Shown here in pieces: positions 38,542 through 47,557 of a stretch of 64,000 nucleotides of DNA. Within the stretch, counting starts at the first letter, position 1. Each line of letters starts with the position of its first letter. A model generated the notes under the pieces. That model was not told the origin of the DNA and did no database searches. It was given only the letters and a program-made list of their open reading frames with translations. Both the position numbers and the translations under genes were made by a program. The DNA lies in NCBI RefSeq assembly GCF_022347205.1, contig NZ_JAKRNE010000006.1, positions 1 through 64,000 of the forward strand, written 5' to 3'. This DNA is from Corynebacterium sp. ACRPO (GTDB taxonomy: Bacteria > Actinomycetota > Actinomycetes > Mycobacteriales > Mycobacteriaceae).

Positions 38542-38699
38542 CTTGATTCTGTAGAGAAAATCTCAAATGGAGCTTTAGCCTGGCCCCTAAATCTAATCGG
38601 CCAAGTCATGCCAGTCCCCGGGAGGACGACAGCTGCTGTGATTTTGGGGCGCTGCGCTACGATCACTGCGTCCCCTTAACCAACAGTTGATTCGAGAAA

Positions 38700-39389
38700 A
38701 TGGCTAAAGAAGAAATCCCCGTAGCAGAGAAGCGTCATGAAGCTGTTATCGCCGAAGGCGAAGTGGAAGTTTTGGTTAAATCTCGTGAGCGTGTAAAAGC
38801 ATATGGAGAAGTGTTTACGCCTCAACGCATGGTTAATCGAATGCTTGATTTTGTTAAGCAAGATTTAGAAGTCGACGAGGGATTCGTTGATAAGACTGTG
38901 TTTGAGCCTGCTGCCGGAGACGGAAACTTTCTAATAGCGGTTCTCAGAAGAAAGCTTGACGCAGTCGAGCAAACTTTTGCACGGGATGAACTTGTCATGG
39001 AGTCATTGTTTGCACTTGCCTCGATATATGGGGTGGAGCTCCTGGAAGACAACTTGCAATCCGCTCAAGCAGGAATGCTTGGAGAATTTGTCGCTTTTCA
39101 TGAGAAGTTGGACGTTACATTTGATGCCACGAGCGACACTCTCTTGGCTGCCAATTTCATCATTCAGCACAACGTTGTTCTCGGAAATACGCTTACCGGG
39201 CAGACCGCTGATGGACGGCCTATCACGTTTTCTTGGTGGCATCGTATTGCTGAAAAACCAGGGTTTGTTCAGCGAGAACCATTTACACTTGATTCATTGC
39301 GCGAAGCTAACCAAGGAATGATCGATTTCACCGTGCATCCTCACTTTGCGCCTTGCTTTATCACCGAAGTACACAAGGAATTGAAGTAG
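38700..39389 (+). CDS. Half N6-adenine methyltransferase: SAM-binding motifs, no NPPY
   Basis: A 229-aa protein with motif X (EVFTPQRMVNRML, 39-51), motif I (FEPAAGDGNFL, 68-78), a motif II region (YGVELLED, 110-117) and the segment NVVLGNTL (158-165) that normally just precedes motif IV. The chain then ends without the catalytic (D/N)PPY, which is found instead at the start of the third gene of the operon. It is probably the SAM-binding subunit of a heteromeric enzyme. It abuts the helicase gene (the next ATG immediately follows its stop). Confidence 0.75.
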   Translation: MAKEEIPVAEKRHEAVIAEGEVEVLVKSRERVKAYGEVFTPQRMVNRMLDFVKQDLEVDEGFVDKTVFEPAAGDGNFLIAVLRRKLDAVEQTFARDELVMESLFALASIYGVELLEDNLQSAQAGMLGEFVAFHEKLDVTFDATSDTLLAANFIIQHNVVLGNTLTGQTADGRPITFSWWHRIAEKPGFVQREPFTLDSLREANQGMIDFTVHPHFAPCFITEVHKELK

Positions 39390-42300
39390 ATGAATAGGCC
39401 GGAAATAACTACCTACGCGGCTATTACACCGCTCATTTATTCATGGACGACTCCTGATATTCCGAAGTACGAGGGTTGGGAAAAAATCGGGTACACCGAG
39501 CAAAGCTCGGCGGACGAGCGAATAGCTCAGCAAGCTTCGCAACTATCGGTGAGAAAAACCAAGCAATGGTCTCGTCGCGCGCTATTCACTTCTGAAGCGG
39601 GGGGCCGTTTTACAGACCACGACTTCCATGAGTATTTGAGGAAGCGAGGGGTCGAGCGAGAGCTCAGTCCAAAGCGAACGGAGTGGCACCGGTTTGCAGG
39701 TATGCCCGAGTCTTCTCTTGAGTACTTTAATGATTTCGCAGGACAGGACTATTCGAAAACGCAGACTTCGGGGGCCGAAGATTATGTGTTGCGTAATGAG
39801 CAGGAGGCTGCGGTAGCGCAAGCACTGTCGGCCTTTGATGAGGGCTATGATGAGGTGCTTTGGAATGCCAAACCGCGATTCGGCAAGACACTAACTACTT
39901 ATGATCTGCTCCGGAAACTGGATGTACGCCATGCGTTGATTGTCACTAATCGTCCAGCTATCGCGAATTCGTGGTTTGATGATTTCGAAAGATTTATTGG
40001 GCATCAAACCAACTTCAAGTTTGTATCAGAATCTCCGTCCCTTTCTAATCGTTCACCATTGAGCCGAAAAGAGTGGACTGATCTAGTTTTGGAGGACGCG
40101 GATGAGAAATATCGACTCATTGAGTTTGTTTCTCTCCAAGATTTAAAGGGGTCAGAGTATTTTGGCGGAAGCTTCGACAAACTGGAGCACATTGCGAATC
40201 TGCACTGGGATATCCTGATAATCGACGAGGCACACGAGGGCATTGATACGGTTAAAACCGACATTGCCTTTGAACAAATATCTCGCAATTTCACGTTGCA
40301 TTTGTCTGGTACTCCATTTCGTGCACTCGCTTCGGGGAAGTTTGAGCAAGAACAGATTTTTAACTGGACTTATGGTGATGAGCGGGAAGCTCTGGAGACT
40401 TGGTCTGATGAGGCGGAGGATAATCCATACGCTGTTTTGCCTCAGATGAATTTGTTCACGTACCAAGTTTCTCGAATGATCAGTGATCGTTTGACGGAGG
40501 GCGTGGCCCTAGAAGAAGACGAGGCGAGCATTGATTATGCATTTGATTTGAACTCATTTTTTGCGACGAAGGATAGCGGATATTTTGAACATGAAGCCGA
40601 CGTCGAGAAGTTCTTGGATTGCCTAACGAAGAACGAAAAGTATCCATTTTCGACACCGGAACTACGCGATGAGGTGCGTCATTCATTTTGGCTATTAGAC
40701 CGAGTTGCGTCCGCCAAAGCGCTACAGCGGTTGTTGAAGCGCCACGAGGTGTTCAAGGACTATACGATTGTCCTTGCAGCTGGTGATGGGCGTTCTGCTG
40801 ATGCTGATCTCGATACGGCAGGAAAGTCTTATGACCGAGTGCGAAAGGCGATTGAGCAGGCAGAGAAGAACGGCGGCAAGACGATCACCCTTTCTGTGGG
40901 TCAGCTGACTACAGGCGTGACCATCCCAGAGTGGACCGCTGTTATGATGCTTTCGAATCTATCGTCCCCAGCTTTGTATATGCAGGCAGCTTTCCGCTCC
41001 CAAAACCCATGTATTTTTGAGCGTAGTGGCTTAGTACTTCGTAAGAAGAATGCTTACATTTTTGACTTCGCCCCGGAGCGGACTCTCACGATATATGACG
41101 CATTTGCGAATAACTTGCGATTGGATTCGGTATCCGCTGAAGCCGATTCTAGGCAAGCAAATATTCGCCGATTGCTTAATTTCTTCCCAGTTATTGGTGA
41201 AGATTCAGAGGGCAAAATGGTGGAGCTCGATGCTACTCAGGTTTTGACATTCCCGCAGATTTTTAAGGCGCGTGAGGTTGTGCGAAGGGGTTTCTTGTCA
41301 AACCTATTGTTTGACAACGTCTCTGGCATCTTCCGTTATGCAGAGCATTACAAGGAAATTTTGGATAAGCTTCCCGTCGCCAAGGCTGGAAAGTTGAAGG
41401 CTGGACGCGAATTCGAGATTCCGGACCCCTTGCCTGCTGTGGATGATGACGGTAACGCTCATGTTGACTTTGAGACAGTCATTAATCCGAAAGTCCAAGG
41501 GTTGGGTAAACCAGTTTGGGATGTTGATGAAATTACCACGGTGACAACGGCTCAGCCGCGACAGAAAATTGCTCGCGAAATAGCCAAGATGGTGGAGCAG
41601 AAACTCAAGCCAACGCGAGAGAAGCTTGTCGCTGAATACGGCTTGACCGCTAAGCAGACACAGCGAGATGAGAAAAAGACTGCGGCGAAAGTCGAGCAAA
41701 CCGTTGAGCGTGCACTAACTGAGAATTCGATTGCGCAAAAGCGTCTTGAACATGACTTGGCGGAAGCAGCAACCGAGGCTGAGGCACGTGAAATTGAGCA
41801 GCAAAAGGCTGCGCAAGAAGAGTCCTTCCGCAACCAACTTGCGGAAGCTATTACGGAGCTCACCGATGAAGTACCCGTGCAGGTGGTCACGCGTGAGGAG
41901 GAAAAGAAAGAACAAAAGCGTGTCAACAGTGCATTTGAAGAAGCTCGCGCACATCTTAGAGGGTTTGCGCGAACGATTCCGATGTTCTTAATGGCCTATG
42001 GTGATCGTGCGATGACATTAGCGACGTTTGACGATTTCACGCCAGACGATGTTTTTGAAGAATTGGCAGGAATTAGCGAAGCAGAGTTTAGAGTGCTCCG
42101 TGATGGTCAGGTCGTTCATGAAGAAGATGGAACTGAAACCGAAATCCCTGGCTTGTTCGACGAGTTGGTTTTTAATCAGTCGATTCAGGAGTTTTTGGAC
42201 AGGAAAGAGGCCCTAGCTGATTACTTTGACGATTCCTTGGAAGAGGACATATTTGCGTATATCCCTCAGCAAAAGACTTCCTTGGTGTTTACACCGCAAG

Positions 42301-42677
42301 AGGTCGTTTCCATGATGGTCGACGAGCTGGAGAGCCGTAACCCTGGTATTTTCTCGGACCCAACCAAGACATTCGCAGATCTTTTCTCGACGGCTGGTCT
42401 GTTCTTAATGGAGATCGTTCGTCGTTTGGACTCGGGGCTTGAAGGTAGTATTCCGGACCGAGAAGAACGATTGCGACACATCTTGACTACTCAGATCTTC
42501 GAGATGACTCATAACGAGATACATCATCGCATTACCATTGAGGCGGTTTCTGGCGGCGTGCCTCAGCGAAAGAAGTGGATAGAATCTTCTGGGCATTTCC
42601 AAGTCGGCAATCTATCGGCTATGGATTCTGCTGAACGGGAATTAGCAATTAATAAATTGCAAAATGGAGGTAAGTAG
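39390..42677 (+). CDS. GIY-YIG/SF2-helicase restriction-like protein with degenerate methyltransferase segment
   Basis: A 1095-aa protein. The N-terminus (PLIYSWTTP 14-22, EKIGYTEQ 31-38) resembles T5orf172/GIY-YIG nucleases. An SF2 helicase core follows: KPRFGKTLT (161-169), IIDEAHEG (Asp-Glu-Ala-His 279-282), LSGTPF (305-310), and QAAFRSQNP as motif VI. A charged coiled-coil region spans ~730-860. Near the end SLVFTPQEVVSMMVDEL (~963) and TFADLFSTAGLFLMEIVRRL (~992) copy motifs X and I of the methyltransferase, but the SAM-binding AAGxG is lost. It is probably the translocating/cleaving subunit of a restriction system. Confidence 0.75.
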   Translation: MNRPEITTYAAITPLIYSWTTPDIPKYEGWEKIGYTEQSSADERIAQQASQLSVRKTKQWSRRALFTSEAGGRFTDHDFHEYLRKRGVERELSPKRTEWHRFAGMPESSLEYFNDFAGQDYSKTQTSGAEDYVLRNEQEAAVAQALSAFDEGYDEVLWNAKPRFGKTLTTYDLLRKLDVRHALIVTNRPAIANSWFDDFERFIGHQTNFKFVSESPSLSNRSPLSRKEWTDLVLEDADEKYRLIEFVSLQDLKGSEYFGGSFDKLEHIANLHWDILIIDEAHEGIDTVKTDIAFEQISRNFTLHLSGTPFRALASGKFEQEQIFNWTYGDEREALETWSDEAEDNPYAVLPQMNLFTYQVSRMISDRLTEGVALEEDEASIDYAFDLNSFFATKDSGYFEHEADVEKFLDCLTKNEKYPFSTPELRDEVRHSFWLLDRVASAKALQRLLKRHEVFKDYTIVLAAGDGRSADADLDTAGKSYDRVRKAIEQAEKNGGKTITLSVGQLTTGVTIPEWTAVMMLSNLSSPALYMQAAFRSQNPCIFERSGLVLRKKNAYIFDFAPERTLTIYDAFANNLRLDSVSAEADSRQANIRRLLNFFPVIGEDSEGKMVELDATQVLTFPQIFKAREVVRRGFLSNLLFDNVSGIFRYAEHYKEILDKLPVAKAGKLKAGREFEIPDPLPAVDDDGNAHVDFETVINPKVQGLGKPVWDVDEITTVTTAQPRQKIAREIAKMVEQKLKPTREKLVAEYGLTAKQTQRDEKKTAAKVEQTVERALTENSIAQKRLEHDLAEAATEAEAREIEQQKAAQEESFRNQLAEAITELTDEVPVQVVTREEEKKEQKRVNSAFEEARAHLRGFARTIPMFLMAYGDRAMTLATFDDFTPDDVFEELAGISEAEFRVLRDGQVVHEEDGTETEIPGLFDELVFNQSIQEFLDRKEALADYFDDSLEEDIFAYIPQQKTSLVFTPQEVVSMMVDELESRNPGIFSDPTKTFADLFSTAGLFLMEIVRRLDSGLEGSIPDREERLRHILTTQIFEMTHNEIHHRITIEAVSGGVPQRKKWIESSGHFQVGNLSAMDSAERELAINKLQNGGK

Positions 42678-42678
42678 C

Positions 42679-43713
42679 ATGGCGAAGAAGTTTGATGTGG
42701 TTATTGGTAACCCTCCGTACGGGGAGGACGCCGAGGGTAAGGCGACGCACGGCAAGCCCATTTATGACCGCTTCATGGATGCTGCTTACGAAGTGGCTGA
42801 TAAGGCGGTATTAATTACCCCTGCCAGGTTCCTATTTAACGCAGGTTATACGCCTAAAGCATGGAACGCCAAGATGCTCTCGGATGAGCATCTCTCCGTC
42901 GTTTACTATGCGCCGAATAGCGACGCGCTCTTCCCCGGTACTGATATTAAAGGCGGGGTCGTCGTTACCTACCGTGATGCGAACAAGTCCGGAACTGCTA
43001 TTGGCACATTTACGAGTTATCCCGAGCTGAACGAAATTGTTCAAAAGGTATCGTCGCGCTCCAAAGATTCCTTGGCATCTTTGATGACGAGTTCTCGGTC
43101 GTATCGCTATACCGAGGCGATGCATGAATCGCATCCGGAGGCTAAGAATATGATGGCGAAAGGTGAGCAATTCAAGATAAACACCAAAACCTTTGATCAG
43201 CTGCCTTTCTTATATTCTGAGGACCTGCCCAGCGGCTCGAAAGCTTATGTGAGGGTGTACGGACTGCACCAACGCACACGAATGTACAAATGGATCGAAA
43301 AGGCTTTTGTGAGTGGGCCTTCGAGCTTCGAGCATTATAAGGTGGCTCTTCCTAAAGCTAACGGCGCGGGCCGCCTGGGAGAAGCACTTTCACATCCAGT
43401 GGTGCTTGAGCCAGAAGTAGCTGTGACTCAGAGCTTTCTGACCATTGGAGATTTCGAGGCTCAAACGGAGGCGGAAGCCTGTCTTAAGTACGTCAAAACG
43501 AAGTTCGCTAGAGTCATGCTTGGAGTCTTAAAGATTACGCAGGACAATCCGGCTCGTGTCTGGCAGCATGTCCCGGTGCAGGATTTTTCGTCGGCTTCAG
43601 ATATTGCATGGGACAAGCCGATTTCGGAGATTGATTCTCAGCTCTTTGCAAAATATGGATTGAGTGACCCTGAAGTTGAGTTCATTATGACGACAGCAAA
43701 AGAGATGGACTAG
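42679..43713 (+). CDS. Eco57I-like methyltransferase catalytic half (NPPY) with target-recognition region
   Basis: A 344-aa protein starting directly at motif IV: FDVVIGNPPYGED (NPPY 11-14), then ...YDRFMDAAYEVADKAVLITPARFLFNAG. It has no SAM-binding motif I of its own. The C-terminal half looks like a target-recognition domain and ends with WQHVPVQDFSSASDIAWDKPISEIDSQLFAKYGLS, seen in Eco57I-type restriction-modification proteins. ATG 42679 has a perfect GGAGGT ribosome site inside the end of the helicase gene; the longer ATG 42664 is less likely. It must work with the 38700 protein or the helicase C-terminus. Confidence 0.75.
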   Translation: MAKKFDVVIGNPPYGEDAEGKATHGKPIYDRFMDAAYEVADKAVLITPARFLFNAGYTPKAWNAKMLSDEHLSVVYYAPNSDALFPGTDIKGGVVVTYRDANKSGTAIGTFTSYPELNEIVQKVSSRSKDSLASLMTSSRSYRYTEAMHESHPEAKNMMAKGEQFKINTKTFDQLPFLYSEDLPSGSKAYVRVYGLHQRTRMYKWIEKAFVSGPSSFEHYKVALPKANGAGRLGEALSHPVVLEPEVAVTQSFLTIGDFEAQTEAEACLKYVKTKFARVMLGVLKITQDNPARVWQHVPVQDFSSASDIAWDKPISEIDSQLFAKYGLSDPEVEFIMTTAKEMD

Positions 43714-43731
43714 GCATCGCACGCCCTACTG

Positions 43732-44628
43732 CTAGCTGCTTGGTCTAGCATGCTTATCACTGGCGATGCCAATGGCGTGGATTAGTGTTTCGAACGTTTG
43801 AATCGGCTCCCGCAGGCTGGAGTAGGTTTCCTTGTACTGCGCTAAGTCGGGCACAGTTGAATCGTTAGTATCGCTGAAATAGCCGGAACGAATGCCTTCG
43901 GTGAGCTTGGAAAGCTCCCGATATTGGTTCCTGAAGTGGTCCATCTCTGATTTTGTGATGGTCCAAGGATGAATTGCATCGAGCGCTTCTATGAGTTTCG
44001 GGGGGAACCAACCACGCTCGATTGACGGCGTGAAGTCGTCGAAAAATGGGAATGGGTCAAAGCCGAGCCATTCTTCGATTTCCTTTTGGAACTGTGCGAC
44101 AGCATCGGTTGCGAATTGGAAGACTTCGGGGATGGTCTTATGGACTAAATGTGAATAGGTCTCGGGAGTGGGGGACTTCGATAACTCTTCAAGAGCGTGG
44201 GTGTCATTGAAGATTATCGTGTTGGCGGCACCTTCGAGTGTTGAACTATAGCGAGCAATTGCATTTACGTTGAGCGGATATTTGCCATGCAGCATCCATT
44301 CTCTTGCGTCGTGCGCCTTGGCCTTGTGGTAAGCGCCGGAGAGTGGTTCGTGGTCTGTTTCGTGAGTGTCTTCCCAAGGGACAATGATTGTCTGAACCGG
44401 GACCTGGTAGGCGACGGAAAGCTGGACCAATTCCTCGACGGATAGGCTGCGTTCGCCGTTTTCGACTTTGGCAAGCATGGCTGAAGTCATGTGCGGGGGT
44501 TCCATGCGCTCCATTACATCGTCTCTGGTTAGTCCGCGCATCTCGCGCAACTTTCGGAGGTTTGTTCTAACGATGAGCGTGGTTGAAGTGTTGGGGTCGT
44601 AGCGTCCCGAGCGTCCAATTCGTGCCAT
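43732..44628 (-). CDS. XRE-family regulator with large C-terminal domain
   Basis: A 298-aa protein. The Cro/C1-type helix-turn-helix is at ~20-75 (LRKLREMRGLTRDDVMERMEPPHMTSAMLAKVENGERSL). The remaining ~220 residues are an uncharacterised helical domain with several Trp and Phe. It is convergent with the restriction operon and divergent from the transfer genes, so it may repress the 44742-47527 operon. ATG 44628 has TAAACT 6 nt upstream (leaderless). A perfect inverted repeat in the divergent region is a candidate operator. Confidence 0.82.
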   Translation of the reverse strand: MARIGRSGRYDPNTSTTLIVRTNLRKLREMRGLTRDDVMERMEPPHMTSAMLAKVENGERSLSVEELVQLSVAYQVPVQTIIVPWEDTHETDHEPLSGAYHKAKAHDAREWMLHGKYPLNVNAIARYSSTLEGAANTIIFNDTHALEELSKSPTPETYSHLVHKTIPEVFQFATDAVAQFQKEIEEWLGFDPFPFFDDFTPSIERGWFPPKLIEALDAIHPWTITKSEMDHFRNQYRELSKLTEGIRSGYFSDTNDSTVPDLAQYKETYSSLREPIQTFETLIHAIGIASDKHARPSS

Positions 44629-44687
44629 GAACCTAGTTTAGATTGCCTATTGCGGTAATGGGAATTATCCAATATGCTCTAAATCAG

Positions 44688-44704
44688 TTACCTAAATAAG
44701 GTAA
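44688..44704. promoter_or_regulatory. Candidate operator, perfect inverted repeat
   Basis: TTACCT-AAATA-AGGTAA, a 17-bp palindrome with 6-bp arms, lies in the 113-bp region between the XRE regulator and the transfer operon. A related half-site (GGTAAT) is at 44653-44658. The likely ligand is the XRE protein. Confidence 0.6.
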
Positions 44705-44741
44705 TGCAGACATCGGTCTGGACCCTAGATAGGAGAATGTA

Positions 44742-45101
44742 ATGGCGGGAGTTACGATTCCGGTAGAAGACGGACGCCGAATTCAGGTTGTGCCGACTGG
44801 TACGGAGCCACGAGGAAAATTCGTTTATAAGGACGGCGTACAGACGTCAGAACCGGTTCTTTTCGACGGCAAGCCGGTTTACGCGTTCGATGCGGCTGTT
44901 GCACTCGATGGAGTGTCGATCGGCGCGGCTCGTGTCGAAACAAATCTGGAGGTATTGCCGGATGGGCCATTTGGCACGGTGCTGGTTGGTGAAGGTGCTG
45001 GTGAGCTGAGGATTATGCCTCGTGATCAATTCAACTTGCGCATAACGATGGCTGTTGGCTCGTTGAAGGTCCAGGGGCGTCCGGGTGGTGCTGAAAAGTG
45101 A
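44742..45101 (+). CDS. Small hypothetical protein, first gene of the transfer operon
   Basis: A 119-aa soluble protein rich in Val, Gly and Asp, probably all-beta (GKFVYKDGVQTSEPVLFDGKPVYAFDAAVAL). There is no membrane segment. It overlaps the translocase gene by 4 bp (GTGA), so the two are translationally coupled. Homologs would be expected upstream of FtsK-like genes of similar elements. Function unknown. The ribosome site is TAGGAGAA. Confidence 0.7.
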   Translation: MAGVTIPVEDGRRIQVVPTGTEPRGKFVYKDGVQTSEPVLFDGKPVYAFDAAVALDGVSIGAARVETNLEVLPDGPFGTVLVGEGAGELRIMPRDQFNLRITMAVGSLKVQGRPGGAEK

Positions 45102-46318
45102 TTGATGCGCTGACTATCGGAGAACTGGGCGCTGTCTCGTGCGCTGCGTGCGTGGCAGTCGTGGTTGGTTTTGTTGCTTGGTATTGGTCGCCAGGGCAAC
45201 GGCTTGTTCGTAGGCTGCGGCCCGTTTGGGATGGTGCCGGTATCAGCAGGGTCGAGGTTCGAGCGCGGAATGGCAAGCAGAACACGGTGCGTCATCGGCC
45301 TCGTATCCGTAAGCGACGAAAATTGAGTCCGACCGCCTTCACTTTCGACGTTCGCCCTAATCCGGGAAGAACCGTCGAGGATATCGTGGCGTGTAGCGGA
45401 GCGATTCGTGATGCGTTACGTGTGGAGGATGTGACTGTTACCCCACGTGGACGTGGTCGAGCGACGGTGACTGCCTTTCTTGAGGACCCGATTCCCGCTG
45501 CGTATGAGAATGCTGAGTTTTTTGAGGAACCCGTTGGTAAGAAGCTTCCCATCGGCAGGGACGACCGGGGCGAGGTTTGTTACGTGAATCTCGGACACAC
45601 GCTGGTTGTGGGGGCTTCGGGGTCTGGAAAAGGATCCTTACTGTGGCGCTATCTGATAAGTGTATTCGATGCCTATGGGTATCTTTCTGGAGGTGCGCAA
45701 TTCTGGGGAATCGACCCGAAGCGTGCGGAGCTCGCGGGTGTGGTGGACGGAGCATTTGAGCGGGTGGCTTTTGACTTGGAGGATATTGAGTCCTTGCTGC
45801 TCGACCTGGTCGCTGAGATGAAGCGACGGCAGGAAACCGGAGAGAGGCAGTTTGAGCAACGGGAAGGACGTCCACTAATCATCCTGGTAGTAGATGAGCT
45901 TAACGCCTTGGGGACGATGGGGGACCGCAAATGGCAAAGCTCAGTGAGGGCCTCGATGCAGCAAATTTTGTCGCAGGGGCGGTCGGCCGGGATCTATGTC
46001 GTAGCAGCCGCGCAGCAGCCGCAAAAGGAGAATTTAGGGCCGTACAGAGCGCATTTCATGAATCGTATTTGTCTGCGGGTGGAGTCGGCGCAGGAGGTCG
46101 ATCTGGTGCTCGGAAGTGGGGCGGCTGCCCTAGGGGCTGCGGCTCATGAGATTTCTCCGGCGACGGAGACGAACGGTTACGCGACCGCTGGTGTTGGGTA
46201 CGTGCGGGCGGATGGTGAACCGGCGCCGGTTCGGTTTCGGGCACCGTACGTCGATGACGACGAGATCGGCATCTGGGCCTGGGAAGTGCAGTCGCTGAAA
46301 GAGGATGAAAATGTCTAA
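45098..46318 (+). CDS. FtsK/TraB-like DNA translocase of the element
   Basis: A 406-aa protein with one N-terminal membrane segment (~9-30) and an FtsK/SpoIIIE ATPase domain: Walker A GASGSGKGS (172-180), Walker B LIILVVDELNALG (~262-274), and QILSQGRSAGIYVVAAAQQP. In AICEs such a single protein moves double-stranded DNA between mycelial or contacting cells. It starts with GTG overlapping the previous stop and overlaps xis at its 3' end. Confidence 0.88.
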   Translation: MIDALTIGELGAVSCAACVAVVVGFVAWYWSPGQRLVRRLRPVWDGAGISRVEVRARNGKQNTVRHRPRIRKRRKLSPTAFTFDVRPNPGRTVEDIVACSGAIRDALRVEDVTVTPRGRGRATVTAFLEDPIPAAYENAEFFEEPVGKKLPIGRDDRGEVCYVNLGHTLVVGASGSGKGSLLWRYLISVFDAYGYLSGGAQFWGIDPKRAELAGVVDGAFERVAFDLEDIESLLLDLVAEMKRRQETGERQFEQREGRPLIILVVDELNALGTMGDRKWQSSVRASMQQILSQGRSAGIYVVAAAQQPQKENLGPYRAHFMNRICLRVESAQEVDLVLGSGAAALGAAAHEISPATETNGYATAGVGYVRADGEPAPVRFRAPYVDDDEIGIWAWEVQSLKEDENV

Positions 46319-46502
46319 GGCGTTATCTAGCTACGGTCCGGTGCTGACCCCCAGTGAGGTCGCGGAAATATTGTCGGTGTCGAGGTCGACGCTCTCGGCC
46401 TGGAAGGCTTTGACGAATCCGCCGCTTGAGCCGGTTATTGCGCAGGGACGCGTCGTGCGATATGCACGGGCTGACGTGCGTCGGCTGCTGGAGAGCCGAT
46501 AG
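46311..46502 (+). CDS. Excisionase / MerR-type helix-turn-helix protein
   Basis: A 63-aa protein with a single winged helix-turn-helix (LTPSEVAEILSVSRSTLSAWKAL...RVVRYARADVRRLLES) typical of AICE and phage Xis proteins (HTH_17). It overlaps the 3' end of the translocase gene; ATG 46311 has AAAGAGG 7 nt upstream. It is directly followed by int, the classical xis-int order. Confidence 0.88.
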   Translation: MSKALSSYGPVLTPSEVAEILSVSRSTLSAWKALTNPPLEPVIAQGRVVRYARADVRRLLESR

Positions 46503-46504
46503 TT

Positions 46505-47527
46505 ATGGCTCGGCAACGAGGAAGTCGTTGGCAGGGGCTCGTCAAAATTCGAGGTCAGCAGGTGTCGCGGACGTTCGCGACTGAGGCTGAGGCCAAAGCC
46601 TGGGAAGATCGGGAGCGGTTGAAGTACGCCGATTCCACGTTCTCCGCGAGGCTTGGCAGGGTCTCGGTGCAGACGGCGGCGGATGTGTGGCTCGAAGTTC
46701 GAAAGGACGACGTGGCGGCTTCTACGTATGCGACGGACTCTGTGGTCATCGGCATTCTTCCATCGGGACTCCTCAAACGGCAGATTCGGGGAATTAAGCC
46801 CCAAGATTTACAACTGCTGGTGGATTCGTGGCGTGCAGAGAAGTCGGCGGCGACGGTGCGACGTTATTGCGACTGCCTGTGCGCCTTCTTTAAGTGGTCG
46901 GCACGACGCGGCTATGTGGTGAGTGACCCCATGGAGGCTGTAGAAATCCCACGCCGGAAGAAGACTATGCACGCCATTAGCCCACTGACTGAAGGCCAGA
47001 TTGAAGCAATGGCTAAAGGTCTGAGGGACTTTGATGCTGCTGTCGTACGAGTATTGGCTTATAGCGGGGTGCGCTGGGGAGAAGCTCGTGCGCTCCGTGT
47101 TGCGGATGTGCAGCTTACGTCTAATCCACCGCATATCCAGGTGAAAAGGTCACAGCCTGAAGGGAAACCTGAAAAGGCTCCTAAATCGGGCCGCATGCGA
47201 GTGGTCCCGCTAGCGAAGGTACTTGTCCCTGTCGTGGAAGAGCTCTCACGAGGCAAGACTGGTGATGACTATCTGCTCTCGCGGAACGGTAAAAGCCAGA
47301 TTTGGCGTGGGCGATTTACTCGCTCGACAAAGTGGGAAGAAATTTCTGGAGGGCGCACGATTCACGATCTCCGTCATAGCGCCGCATGCAACTGGTTACG
47401 GCGGGGAGTCCCGGTGAATGTGGTCCAATCGTGGCTTGGCCATGCGGACTTGGAAACAACAGCAATCTATACGACGTATCTGGGTATGGGGATTGACCTT
47501 GCGGCGTATGAACGAATGAACGGGTGA
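46505..47527 (+). CDS. int: Tyrosine site-specific integrase
   Basis: A 340-aa phage-type integrase. The N-terminal arm-binding domain (RGSRWQGLVKIRGQQVSRTFATEAEAKAWE) precedes the core-binding domain and the catalytic domain with Arg190 (SGVRWGEA), His287/Arg290 (HDLRHSA), His313 (LGHADL) and Tyr322 (AIYTTY). It lies 82 bp from attR. It recombines the 46-bp attachment core in tRNA-Pro(CGG). Confidence 0.95.
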   Translation: MARQRGSRWQGLVKIRGQQVSRTFATEAEAKAWEDRERLKYADSTFSARLGRVSVQTAADVWLEVRKDDVAASTYATDSVVIGILPSGLLKRQIRGIKPQDLQLLVDSWRAEKSAATVRRYCDCLCAFFKWSARRGYVVSDPMEAVEIPRRKKTMHAISPLTEGQIEAMAKGLRDFDAAVVRVLAYSGVRWGEARALRVADVQLTSNPPHIQVKRSQPEGKPEKAPKSGRMRVVPLAKVLVPVVEELSRGKTGDDYLLSRNGKSQIWRGRFTRSTKWEEISGGRTIHDLRHSAACNWLRRGVPVNVVQSWLGHADLETTAIYTTYLGMGIDLAAYERMNG

Positions 47528-47541
47528 CAAAGCGGTGACAA
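47523..47541 (+). other. Right pair of GGTGACAA direct repeats (putative integrase arm sites)
   Basis: Copies at 47523-47530 and 47534-47541, 11 bp apart, overlap the int stop codon. They match the left-end pair in sequence, spacing and orientation. Confidence 0.6.
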
Positions 47542-47557
47542 ACAAAACACAAAAGAA

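Noticed and set aside
38343..38666. Open frames on both strands between rep and the methyltransferase gene
   Set aside because: They translate the palindromic GC-rich structure and lack ribosome sites or similarity; treated as non-coding.
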